In this document: piece after piece, positions 7,684 through 15,051 of the stretch
Position numbering within the stretch: position 1 is the first letter of the stretch
How the letters are laid out: every line of letters begins with the position of its first letter
DNA from: a virus
Reading direction: 5' to 3' (one strand)
DNA length: 56,985 bases
Virus record (IMG/VR): IMGVR_UViG_3300033153_003349
Span: 1-56,985 of that record
Made by a program: the position numbers and the translations under genes
Notes under the pieces: generated by a model
What the model saw: the letters and a program-made list of their open reading frames with translations, nothing else
Databases searched by the model: none
Told to the model about the DNA's origin: nothing

Positions 7684-8742
7684 TTATTGTTCAAATCTTT
7701 TCTTTCTATCTAATTTAAGGTCACCCTCAATTTCTCTCCACAATTTCTGACAAAAACGTTTTACTTTTCGTTCAAGATTATTTTCTTCTATATGTTCTAT
7801 GAGCTTTGCTCTTGTCATTTCTACATCTAATCCGAGAGCTTTGATTGTTCTCCCTGTTTTCTTCCAATACTTATCTAGCACAAGAAAATCAATCATAGAA
7901 CCTATATCATCTATCCCTAAATCATTATAAATATTAAATTCAAAACTTCGCTTCTTTCCTGTGTATTTATTTTTCGTTATCTTTGCTCTGACACTACTAC
8001 CTACAACCCGCTTCCACTTTTCATTTTTAATCCCTCCCAGAAAAGCTAACCAGATTATTATAGAACAATAGAAATCAAGAGCTGCCCCTCCTGTCCTATA
8101 CTTCTTAGGCTCAAATGGGCCTGCCCCTATCTTATCTCTTGTCTGAGAAATTATTACTAATAAATTACCTGACTCCTCAAATTCTCGTTTAGTCTTACGA
8201 AAAAATTCACTCATGTACTTAGCTTTTTCAGCCTTGTAACTAGCCCCCAGGTCAGCTTCTTTCCCTGCATCTACCGCTTTCAAAAATTTATCCTGACGAG
8301 CAATCTCTTCATCAGAAGTTAAAGCATCCAAGGAATCTAAAATATATATAAAAGGTTTACCTACTTTGAGTAACCGATTTACATTAGTTATTAAATTTTG
8401 AACTGTGTTAGAATATACAGCTTCTTCATCTAAATAATATGGCGGGCGTATTCTTTCACTACCTACTTCCCCAAATAGATATTCCATATCAAAAGAATTA
8501 GCGGCTTCCACATCATCATAGATAAGTTCATAATCATTATAATTCTCAATATTTGCTACTGTAGCTAATACTGTCAAAGCTAAAATTGTTTTTCCTGTGT
8601 GACTATCTCCGACTATATTGACTACAGTTCCTGGTTTAAATGCTCCTCTACCATTATCCGTGCAAGCTATGTCAAACATAGATACACCAGAGGGAATAGG
8701 GGTCCAACCAGTGGACCCCTTTGTTTGAGATTTCTCTTTCAT
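7684..8742 (-). CDS. RecA/UvsX-like recombinase
   Basis: A 352-aa strand-exchange recombinase. Motifs: GSTGWTPIPSGVSMFDIAC near the N-terminus, Walker A GDSHTGKT (about residues 44-51), Walker B FIYILDSLDAL, and VIISQTRDKIG in the L1/L2 region. A helical, basic C-terminus follows. I start at ATG 8742 because AAGGGA is about 5 nt upstream; a GTG start at 8787 would overlap the ssDNA-binding protein gene by 29 nt and lacks support. It follows a UvsY-like mediator and an ssDNA-binding protein, the T4 arrangement of partners. Expected to drive recombination and recombination-dependent replication on ssDNA. Confidence 0.92.
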   Translation of the reverse strand: MKEKSQTKGSTGWTPIPSGVSMFDIACTDNGRGAFKPGTVVNIVGDSHTGKTILALTVLATVANIENYNDYELIYDDVEAANSFDMEYLFGEVGSERIRPPYYLDEEAVYSNTVQNLITNVNRLLKVGKPFIYILDSLDALTSDEEIARQDKFLKAVDAGKEADLGASYKAEKAKYMSEFFRKTKREFEESGNLLVIISQTRDKIGAGPFEPKKYRTGGAALDFYCSIIIWLAFLGGIKNEKWKRVVGSSVRAKITKNKYTGKKRSFEFNIYNDLGIDDIGSMIDFLVLDKYWKKTGRTIKALGLDVEMTRAKLIEHIEENNLERKVKRFCQKLWREIEGDLKLDRKKRFEQ

Positions 8743-8758
8743 AACTTCCCTTATTTCC

Positions 8759-9895
8759 TTAATCAAGTTCGTCGAACGCATTACCACATTCTACCCAAAA
8801 TTCACAATCAGGACAAGCATTAGGGAAAGACTCAAAGTCTTTCGCAAACTCTCCATCTTCAGGACATTCAGGATGAGAAAGCAAAGATTTTCCTTTTTTA
8901 TCTTTCTTAGGTTCATCTTCTTTCTCTTTCCTGTTACGTCTGGACGACCTATCCCTCTTGGGAGGTTTCTCTTCTTCTTCAGTCTCTTCTTCTTCTTCTT
9001 TCTCCTCAGGTTCTTCTTCTTTCTCTTTCCTGTTCCTTCTTGAACTCCTGTCTCTCTTCGGTGGTTTCTCTTCTTTCTCCTCAGGCTCATCCTCAGGTTC
9101 TTCTTCTTTCTCTTCTTCTTTCACCTTATCAGCTGTCTCCCCACGCTTACGAGGGTCACGTTTCCTTTTCCGTGACTCAGGCTCTTCTTCTTCATCTTCA
9201 ATCTCATGAAAAACCTTTTCTATCTGCTCATAAGATAATATCTCAAGTAAGGCATCAAGGTCATACACATCATCAAGAATTTCTTCGTCTATATCATCTC
9301 TTTCTTTGAAGTCTATTCTATCAGCAACGAAATAAGGATTACCATCAAATTTCTCTTCTTTAAATCTAACCGTAACAGTATATCCTTCTTCCAATTCAGG
9401 AAAAGCAGCAAATTCTTCATCTACTATATCTAATTCATCTGAAAGCACTTTACCAAAACTTGCTTTAGAATAATCAAACAAATAGATAGTGTCATCACCT
9501 TTAAGCATAACATTAAACAACTGTTTTGCCTGAGCTTTCAACTTACCTACAATAATCTTATTTTTCTTATATTCTTTGGCAAGCTCATCCCGTTCTTCAC
9601 AAATAGGACACTTTTTCCCTATCGACCGTGGGCAAACAATATCCTGTTTCTTGACACCCATGTACCTGTGTAAGCCATACTCCCTATCCCACCAAAGTTC
9701 ACCCTTCTCTGCATCAGGGTGGTTATTAACTTGGACTTCATACATTAAGAAATCCAATTCCTTTGTTCCTGCTTCGATATCAAGTATCTTAATACCTTTA
9801 GGAAGGATAAGATGACTAGCAAATCCTGAACCTCTCGCATCTTTCTGTGCTTTCTGACGTATGCGATCTCTCATTGAGCTGCGTTTTTTACTCAT
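8759..9895 (-). CDS. single-stranded DNA-binding protein, gp32-like, with long acidic/basic repeat tail
   Basis: A 378-aa protein. The N-terminal about 230 residues look like a T4 gp32-type ssDNA-binding core with a zinc-finger-like motif CPRSIGKKCPIC, followed by LFNVMLKGDDTIYLFDYSK. From about residue 235 to 345 comes a low-complexity Glu/Lys/Arg tail. It contains two copies of a 33-residue unit with the core PPKRDRSSRRNRKEKE. The C-terminus is not the usual short acidic tip but a second cysteine group (HPECPEDGEF, then ACPDCEFWVEC). It lies between the UvsY-like and RecA-like genes. The gp32-like role is inferred from the zinc motif, acidic region and context. Confidence 0.78.
   Translation of the reverse strand: MSKKRSSMRDRIRQKAQKDARGSGFASHLILPKGIKILDIEAGTKELDFLMYEVQVNNHPDAEKGELWWDREYGLHRYMGVKKQDIVCPRSIGKKCPICEERDELAKEYKKNKIIVGKLKAQAKQLFNVMLKGDDTIYLFDYSKASFGKVLSDELDIVDEEFAAFPELEEGYTVTVRFKEEKFDGNPYFVADRIDFKERDDIDEEILDDVYDLDALLEILSYEQIEKVFHEIEDEEEEPESRKRKRDPRKRGETADKVKEEEKEEEPEDEPEEKEEKPPKRDRSSRRNRKEKEEEPEEKEEEEETEEEEKPPKRDRSSRRNRKEKEDEPKKDKKGKSLLSHPECPEDGEFAKDFESFPNACPDCEFWVECGNAFDELD
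8910..9075 (-). repeat. 99-bp imperfect direct repeat in the ssDNA-binding protein gene
   Basis: Two in-frame copies starting near 8910 and 9009 encode the PPKRDRSSRRNRKEKE unit and flanking Glu/Lys runs. The codons differ at several third positions, so the duplication is not recent or is under protein-level selection. Confidence 0.75.
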
Positions 9896-10410
9896 TATTC
9901 ATCTCTCTTTCTGCGTGTTCTACGCTTGATTTTTTCTTTCACTCTATCATCTTTTTCTTTTTGAAGGTCATTCCTAGAGCCTAATGTTTCATCACTCTCT
10001 GGAGCAGCAAAATATTTTTGTCCGTGGAGTTTAACTAGATGGGACAAAGCATCTTTCCTTTGTTCAAAAGCCCGTAAAGCAACTTTCAACATTTCTACAC
10101 TTTCCTGTACTGTCCGTACTTCCCCCTCAGCCTCTCGATATTCTGGATGTGTTATAATGACACTCTCAATAACCTTTTCAGTTATCTTAACACCCTTGCC
10201 TATATACTCAACAGGTGTAGCTCTTACGGACAACCCCAAATCAGCCATCACTATATCTTTATTCCTTACAACGTGAGCCAATTCTATTTTTTGTCTTTCT
10301 AATTCCTCAGCATACTTTAAGAAAAGCTGAGGTTGATTAAGCCATTCAACATCAAGCATATCGGGGTCAATTTTTATTTCTTCCCGAAAATCAAACGAAT
10401 CTTTTCCCAT
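9895..10410 (-). CDS. UvsY-like recombination mediator (putative)
   Basis: A 171-aa mostly helical protein. The layout matches T4 UvsY: an N-terminal acidic segment (DFREEIKIDPDMLDVEWLNQ), a helix (LKYAEELERQKIELAHVV), a basic middle, and a repeated-helix C-half (VQESVEMLKVALRAFEQRKDALSHLVKLHGQKYFA). It ends in a very basic tail (KEKIKRRTRRKRDE) not present in T4. UvsY helps the recombinase replace ssDNA-binding protein on ssDNA; the gene lies directly upstream of ssDNA-binding and RecA-like genes. The match is by eye on pattern and position, so confidence is moderate. Confidence 0.6.
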   Translation of the reverse strand: MGKDSFDFREEIKIDPDMLDVEWLNQPQLFLKYAEELERQKIELAHVVRNKDIVMADLGLSVRATPVEYIGKGVKITEKVIESVIITHPEYREAEGEVRTVQESVEMLKVALRAFEQRKDALSHLVKLHGQKYFAAPESDETLGSRNDLQKEKDDRVKEKIKRRTRRKRDE

Positions 10411-10706
10411 AAAGTTCTCCCTTTAATTTTAGGTAACAATTCAAATATATACGGCTCATCTAAACAAATAATTTGATTATCCGTTATACGTACTCTTAAA
10501 CCTTTCATTACTTTTTCTATTTCATCAATAAACTTTTGTTTCCCTTTCTGAAAAATTCCTGAATTATATATTGTCCTTATTAAAACAATACGAGTACCAT
10601 CTTCATTATAAGTCATAACTTCCATATTGCGTGCAAAAACTTCGTCAGTAATAACCTTCTGTAATAATTGATTAGTCACAATAAGCATCTTTGGTTCTTC
10701 TGGCAT
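10374..10706 (-). CDS. hypothetical protein, 110 aa
   Basis: Not recognised. ATG 10706 is preceded by AAGGAG with 5 nt spacing; GTG 10712 is too close to that site. It looks alpha/beta, with strands (TRIVLIRTIYN, QIICLDEPYIFELL) and helices (FIDEIEKVMKGL), and ends with a basic segment (IRLIFGKK). It overlaps the UvsY-like gene by 37 nt. It is the first gene after the gap at 10707-10793, which holds two copies of the AT-rich motif, so it probably heads the recombination transcription unit. Confidence 0.7.
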   Translation of the reverse strand: MPEEPKMLIVTNQLLQKVITDEVFARNMEVMTYNEDGTRIVLIRTIYNSGIFQKGKQKFIDEIEKVMKGLRVRITDNQIICLDEPYIFELLPKIKGRTLWEKIRLIFGKK

Positions 10707-10719
10707 GGGCACTCCTTTA

Positions 10720-10733
10720 TTTAATAAATTATA
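10720..10733 (-). promoter_or_regulatory. AT-rich gap motif, copy 2 (identical 14-mer)
   Basis: TTTAATAAATTATA on the plus strand, identical over 14 bases to 3279-3292. It lies 13-27 nt upstream of the ATG at 10706. On the coding strand both copies have TTAAAATAA and AAGTGT further upstream, which extends the similarity beyond the core. Candidate phage promoter or operator. Confidence 0.55.
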
Positions 10734-10776
10734 TTTAGATAAATATACACTTAATTATTTTAACAAACAAGCATCA

Positions 10777-10790
10777 TTTAATAAATTTTT
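10777..10790 (-). promoter_or_regulatory. AT-rich gap motif, copy 3 (partial)
   Basis: TTTAATAAATT matches the first 11 bases of the core, followed by TTT instead of ATA, so it lacks TATAAT. It sits in the same 87-bp gap as copy 2, about 44 nt further upstream and just downstream of the helicase stop. A tandem regulator site is possible; in such AT-rich DNA chance cannot be excluded for this copy alone. Confidence 0.35.
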
Positions 10791-10793
10791 AAA

Positions 10794-12323
10794 TTAAAAA
10801 CTATCAGTAAAAGCCCTCCCCGCAGGTAAGAACTGAAGCACAGTCACATATTTTGTCAAGGAACTAGCCCCTTCTCTGACTAATATTACATTCCAACGCA
10901 TCACAGATTTCTCTTTTTCTTTCTCTGTTTGATTAATCCCTAACATAGCTGTCACATGACTGTACTTCCTTTTATCCTCTGAAAAATTAGACCTATCTAA
11001 TAACTGTTTATCATAACTTTCTGCATTGGTTTGTGTTCCTGCTATTACTAATGAATCCCAGTCTTGCGAGAATCGTCTAGTACCCATCCAAGAAGCATTA
11101 ATACCATCTCTCAACTGTCCTCCTGTAGGCGGTACATGGTCCATAATATCTATATAATCTATCACAATTATCTCAGGAATAAAATTTTCAGTATCTTTCC
11201 AATGCTGTAACTTCGATTCCATTTCATTAAGAGTTAAAGTCCCATTGGAATAATGTTCTACTTTGAATTTCTTTCCTCTTGTCAATTTGTTATTCCAAAA
11301 CTTCATTTTATCGTATGCTTCCATCCAACCTATCTCTGGGACATCTACATCTTCATACCAATACGTAGGTTTAAAATTTTCAAAATCTTTATTCTTTCTA
11401 CATACATCACAAGTTTGATACCCCATTTCTTTTGCTTGCTTGTACTCAAATAATGTTCCTGCATCTTCGTCATCTATTATGTCTACATCATTAATCTTAC
11501 AAGCTAACTTACAAAAATTCTGTTGGTTAGCAATACAATCTATGATAGGTTTCTTCTGTTGTCCTGTATACTGAAGGTCATAGTTTCCTCTTGTAAAATA
11601 TACACCCATACGCCTTATAAATTGTTCTCTGGTTAAATCCCCTGCCTCAAAGTAAGCTACATTATTTCCCTGCCTCCACCCTGTAAAAGCCATGTTCATC
11701 AAGTGCCAAGTCTTTCCCGATTTCTCAGCTCCCATTACTCCTACAAACCCCCCTTTAATCAAATGAGGATTAACCATTCTACCATAGGCTCCTGGGAATC
11801 TTATTAAAGGTTCTGTTACAGACTCAAAAGCTCTACGTACAGCATCAGGGTCATTAAATATATCTCTCCGTGCTTCCACTTCTTTTTGTTTATGTTTAAA
11901 TTCGTTTACTATCTTTTCACAATTCTCTTGCTTGTCATTATCTAAAGCAACTTTTAAATCATCTCTTAATTGTTCAATCTCTCGTCTATGGAAGTAATCA
12001 AACGATTCCTTAACTACATAATCCACATTTATATTATCAAATTTTTCGTATTCTTTTTCATAGCTATATAACAAATCACCGACAAGCTCTACACGGTCAT
12101 CATCTTCACCTAATTTCTTAGCCCATCTATCATAATATAAAAGAATGTCAGCTTTCGGTGCTTCTTTATATAGCTTGTAATGTTCCATGCACCAACCTAC
12201 TACTACCTTTGAAAAACTATCCTGTATAAAACTAGATTTATACCTGGGTCTAATTCTTTTTATAAAAGAAGTGTTCCTTATCATAGAAAGTGTTAATCTT
12301 CGTTCAATATACTCGTTCTGCAT
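10794..12323 (-). CDS. DnaB-like replicative helicase
   Basis: A 509-aa RecA-fold helicase. The N-terminal about 180 residues are helical, like the DnaB primase-interacting domain. Then come Walker A GAEKSGKT, AYFEAGDLTREQFIRRM, Walker B EIIVIDYIDIMD and a late GTQTNAES sensor region. Unusual for the family is a mid-domain insertion with cysteines (NFCKLACKIND and TCDVCRKNKDF) that may bind zinc. The ATG at 12323 has a weak AGG upstream. With the primase at 13606-14508 it should form the phage primosome that unwinds the replication fork. Confidence 0.88.
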   Translation of the reverse strand: MQNEYIERRLTLSMIRNTSFIKRIRPRYKSSFIQDSFSKVVVGWCMEHYKLYKEAPKADILLYYDRWAKKLGEDDDRVELVGDLLYSYEKEYEKFDNINVDYVVKESFDYFHRREIEQLRDDLKVALDNDKQENCEKIVNEFKHKQKEVEARRDIFNDPDAVRRAFESVTEPLIRFPGAYGRMVNPHLIKGGFVGVMGAEKSGKTWHLMNMAFTGWRQGNNVAYFEAGDLTREQFIRRMGVYFTRGNYDLQYTGQQKKPIIDCIANQQNFCKLACKINDVDIIDDEDAGTLFEYKQAKEMGYQTCDVCRKNKDFENFKPTYWYEDVDVPEIGWMEAYDKMKFWNNKLTRGKKFKVEHYSNGTLTLNEMESKLQHWKDTENFIPEIIVIDYIDIMDHVPPTGGQLRDGINASWMGTRRFSQDWDSLVIAGTQTNAESYDKQLLDRSNFSEDKRKYSHVTAMLGINQTEKEKEKSVMRWNVILVREGASSLTKYVTVLQFLPAGRAFTDSF

Positions 12324-12408
12324 ATTAGCCTATTTTCCTTTATTTTAGAGTAAAAACGACCGCATATAAGCGATGAGGAGAGCATCTCATTACAGGAGCT
12401 ATGCCCTG
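12324..12408. other. 85-bp non-coding gap upstream of the helicase
   Basis: I see no gene, strong hairpin or copy of the AT-rich motif here. A 16-codon frame exists on the minus strand but has no binding site. Confidence 0.4.
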
Positions 12409-13164
12409 CTATGTCTTGTTTAAATCCACTTTTGTCTGTTTCTCGTAATGCTTTAGAAACCTCTTGAAGATAGTCTTACCTGGATACATTAAAGATGCAG
12501 TTAATTTTCCCCATCCTTTATACTCAGAAAAGACAAAATCTATATACATATCAAGGAATGTAAAATAATTCGGACATAAATTATAATCAATTAAATCTTT
12601 TTTCTCTTTATAAAATTCTCTTATTTTCTGAATAAGTATTACTATGCGAGAAGTGTCTTCAATATCTATACCCCTACAGGCATCAAGATTACCTTGAACA
12701 TATATAACTTTTTGTTGCATAGATACTGATAACTTTTCTATGGCTTGTCGTTTCCTTACTTCGTATTTCATAGGAGGAGGCTTATGAAAATAAAGAAAGA
12801 ACCAAGAATTATCGTAATAAGGGTCATAAATCAATTTATGCAATGCCCCTAAATTAGTTTTGTCCATAGGATAATAATCAGGATTAAAGACAAGAGAAAG
12901 ATGGTCTATACCTTTCATAATATCTTTATCAGTTAGAGGCTTAGTAATTAATCTTATATCTACATCATTCCATTCACACCAAGTGTAAAATTTCTCCCCA
13001 AAATACTTGTGCATCTGACCCTTACGCATAGCACTAAAATATTTGAGAGCTTTCTTGTATGTCTGCTTCTTTGAGTTCTTGTGTTTCGTTACATAAGGAA
13101 ATTTATTCCAGTACTCAACTAAATTACTTTTAAGAAGAATACTCAAACCTAATCCATTTACCAT
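12409..13164 (-). CDS. hypothetical protein in replication block (possible initiator or helicase loader)
   Basis: A 251-aa protein I do not recognise. It is rich in Lys, Tyr and Phe, mostly helical, with a basic N-terminal half (KHKNSKKQTYKKALKYFSAMRKGQMHKYF). There is no P-loop. It lies directly upstream of the DnaB-like helicase and overlaps the small HTH gene by 7 nt. The position between primase/HTH and helicase is where many phages place an initiator or loader, so that role is a guess from context only. Confidence 0.7.
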   Translation of the reverse strand: MVNGLGLSILLKSNLVEYWNKFPYVTKHKNSKKQTYKKALKYFSAMRKGQMHKYFGEKFYTWCEWNDVDIRLITKPLTDKDIMKGIDHLSLVFNPDYYPMDKTNLGALHKLIYDPYYDNSWFFLYFHKPPPMKYEVRKRQAIEKLSVSMQQKVIYVQGNLDACRGIDIEDTSRIVILIQKIREFYKEKKDLIDYNLCPNYFTFLDMYIDFVFSEYKGWGKLTASLMYPGKTIFKRFLKHYEKQTKVDLNKT

Positions 13165-13358
13165 GTTATACGCCCCACCATCCTTAAGGCTTTTTCAATA
13201 GATAATCTTTGGTCTTTCTTTCTGATGTCTCTTTCTCCTGACTCATACATACTAATATAAGCCTGTGGTACACCAGACCTCTTTGCTAATTTCGTTTGAG
13301 TCCAATTTCTCATTGCTCTCGCAACAATTAATGTGACCTGTCCTATTGGTCCACTCAT
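13158..13358 (-). CDS. small Cro/CI-type HTH DNA-binding protein
   Basis: A 66-aa XRE-family helix-turn-helix protein: WTQTKLAKRSGVPQAYISMY followed by ESGERDIRKKD and a closing helix. ATG 13358 is chosen because it overlaps the upstream stop (GTATGA) with GTGAGG just before it; a longer frame would overlap the upstream gene by 76 nt. Single-domain proteins of this kind are transcription regulators. Because this one sits in a replication operon of a phage with no visible lysogeny genes, it more likely regulates early/late timing or a host gene than lysogeny. Its DNA target is unknown; the recurrent AT-rich motif is one candidate. Confidence 0.85.
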   Translation of the reverse strand: MSGPIGQVTLIVARAMRNWTQTKLAKRSGVPQAYISMYESGERDIRKKDQRLSIEKALRMVGRITW

Positions 13359-13609
13359 ACAATCCTCACTTTCTTCATACAATTCGGACAATAAGTCCAT
13401 TGAATATGTTTGTCTGTTAATATCCCGCACTCCGAAACAAGCTCATCCTTATCAATTAAATCTTGATGAGTACCCCATTCTGGAGTACTATACTCACAAA
13501 ATCTGTTAAGCAATAAATGATTAACTACAGTTTTTGCAACTATCATTTCATGAGATTCTGTTTTAAAATTCTTTGTTAAAAAATCCTGTATATCTTTAGG
13601 AAAAATCAT
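13355..13609 (-). CDS. hypothetical protein with CPNC motif, 84 aa
   Basis: ATG 13609 overlaps the primase stop (GTATGA) and has GGAGG 5 nt upstream. The protein has a helical N-half (FPKDIQDFLTKNF) and a C-terminal TYCPNCMKKVRIV, half of a possible zinc site, with another Cys (VSEC) about 17 residues before. No family recognised. It is coupled to primase upstream and to the HTH protein downstream. Confidence 0.7.
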   Translation of the reverse strand: MIFPKDIQDFLTKNFKTESHEMIVAKTVVNHLLLNRFCEYSTPEWGTHQDLIDKDELVSECGILTDKHIQWTYCPNCMKKVRIV

Positions 13610-14508
13610 ACTATCCTCCACTCCTTCATTAACATTCTTGCTTGGTTAGATGTTAAATCAGCAGGGTCACCCTTGTGTTCTGCATCACGTATAACCCCTG
13701 TTTTCTTCCCAAACCCTAACAAAGTTTTATATAATATGTCAGCCATTTCCTGTGCATATATATCATTGTTATCGAAGTAAACATATACTTCATCGAAAGA
13801 CAACATCATCTTTAATTGTGCATGAGTAAATTTAGTTCCATAGGTAGCTACTGCTCCCATCCCTAACCGCCACACATCTGTTACTCCCTCAACAACAATT
13901 ATCTTACTCCCAGGAACATTATCAAATCCGTAAAGAGTATCTTTTAAATCCATTACGGATTCTTCATTTGGAAGAGAGTAATACCTGAGTTTCTTTTGTT
14001 TGGTTATATCCCTGCCCTGTAGATTTACTAACTTCCCTTTGCTCATAATAGGAACGATAATTCTATTCTTCCACATATCATCTGCTAAGTGAGAAGAACC
14101 TAATATACCGTAAACAAACTCTATTTCATCAGGGTCAAAGAACCTTTGTAAAAGATAAGTTTTATGTCTATCAGTTATCTTACCTACATGGTCTGGGATA
14201 GTAATAAATTTAGCTTTCCTTATTTCATCTGTCAAAGAAGAAGGTAAAAAATCTGTCTCATATGAATAGACAACTGGCATTAACTGACCACGTGACAACC
14301 CTGCTAACAACTCCAACGTATCAAAAAACTTATGTCCTCCGCAATGCCAACAACTAAATGACTTCTTCTTAGGATTCATACCTAGATGATAATTATCCGA
14401 TTTACAGTACGGACATTCTCTAATCTGAACCCAACCCTTAGATGAATGATGATGCTGTGTTGTTTGGTCTATATTATAATCCTTACAAAAGCGAAGTATA
14501 TCAAACAT
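13606..14508 (-). CDS. DnaG-type primase (zinc ribbon + TOPRIM)
   Basis: A 300-aa primase without a helicase domain. The N-terminal zinc ribbon is CPYC...CWHC (about residues 33-55), preceded by two His. The core has WKNRIIVPIMSKGKLVNLQGRD, and TOPRIM motifs are VVEGVTDVWRLG and VYVYFDNNDIYAQ. The acidic pair in the last is spaced D-N-N-D rather than the usual D-x-D. ATG 14508 is taken from the TAATG overlap with the upstream gene, with GGAAGG before it. It should synthesise RNA primers for the DnaB-like helicase encoded two kilobases downstream. Confidence 0.9.
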   Translation of the reverse strand: MFDILRFCKDYNIDQTTQHHHSSKGWVQIRECPYCKSDNYHLGMNPKKKSFSCWHCGGHKFFDTLELLAGLSRGQLMPVVYSYETDFLPSSLTDEIRKAKFITIPDHVGKITDRHKTYLLQRFFDPDEIEFVYGILGSSHLADDMWKNRIIVPIMSKGKLVNLQGRDITKQKKLRYYSLPNEESVMDLKDTLYGFDNVPGSKIIVVEGVTDVWRLGMGAVATYGTKFTHAQLKMMLSFDEVYVYFDNNDIYAQEMADILYKTLLGFGKKTGVIRDAEHKGDPADLTSNQARMLMKEWRIV

Positions 14509-14711
14509 TAAACCTTCCAATCTGTAGTGGTTGTTAATTTAACGGAAGTGGCTATCTTTCTTTTCTCCCTATGGGTAAATACATTCACCCACTCTGCTGT
14601 AAATTGATTTATAGTTATCCCATGCTTTTCCCACATATCTTGTACAAACTTTTGGACCTCCTTATGTACAACCATTTCTTTTACTTGTGTTTCTTCATCA
14701 TACTCTTGCAC
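14508..14711 (-). CDS. small hypothetical protein, 67 aa
   Basis: Starts at GTG 14711, one base after the stop of the exported-protein gene, with no clear binding site; translation may be coupled. The sequence is helical and charged (VHKEVQKFVQDMWEKHGI) with a Thr-rich C-terminus. It ends in the TAATG overlap with the primase start. No family recognised. Confidence 0.6.
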   Translation of the reverse strand: MQEYDEETQVKEMVVHKEVQKFVQDMWEKHGITINQFTAEWVNVFTHREKRKIATSVKLTTTTDWKV

Positions 14712-14712
14712 C

Positions 14713-15051
14713 CTAACCGTCCAATCTTCCGCTTATATACCCACCGCTTAAATATTGGTATCTCCACTGACTACCATTCTTATAAATGATTACTTTAATC
14801 TTTCCTCCTCCTGACTTAAAACTTACTTCATATTCTATCCAAGGGAAGTAAGATTTATACTCATTGGACTGCCACCCCCAAGCATTGTAAGAATAATCAT
14901 TAGTAATATACTTCCAACCGTCTGTCCTGTAAGCTATCTGAATCTTGTTTACTGCTCCCTGCAAAATATCTACTTCATATGAGTAAACATCTTGGGCCTG
15001 AACTCTACTAACAACAGCTAAGAACAATATAAAAAGAACTAATTTTTTCAT
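14713..15051 (-). CDS. exported hypothetical protein, 112 aa
   Basis: The N-terminus MKKLVLFILFLAVVSRVQAQ is a clear signal peptide with probable cleavage after AQA (about residue 19-20). The mature part (about 92 aa) is rich in Tyr, Trp and Gly (NAWGWQSNEYKSYFPWIEY) and looks beta-rich. The ATG at 15051 has AAGGAGG 5 nt upstream. It overlaps the SNF2 helicase stop by 4 nt. A periplasmic or outer-membrane role such as blocking superinfection is possible, but no family is recognised. A secreted product inside a replication operon is unusual. Confidence 0.75.
   Translation of the reverse strand: MKKLVLFILFLAVVSRVQAQDVYSYEVDILQGAVNKIQIAYRTDGWKYITNDYSYNAWGWQSNEYKSYFPWIEYEVSFKSGGGKIKVIIYKNGSQWRYQYLSGGYISGRLDG

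Noticed and set aside
8791-9090. 99-aa minus-strand frame rich in Lys/Arg
   Set aside because: A shifted reading of the same low-complexity GAA/AAG-rich tail of the ssDNA-binding protein.
8958-9309. Two plus-strand frames rich in Ser/Phe opposite the ssDNA-binding protein gene
   Set aside because: They are the antisense of the Glu/Lys repeat tail (GAA/GAG read as TTC/CTC). No binding site and biased composition.
13158-13430. Longer 90-aa version of the HTH protein
   Set aside because: Would overlap the preceding gene by 76 nt; the ATG at 13358 has a coupled stop/start and leaves the whole HTH domain intact.
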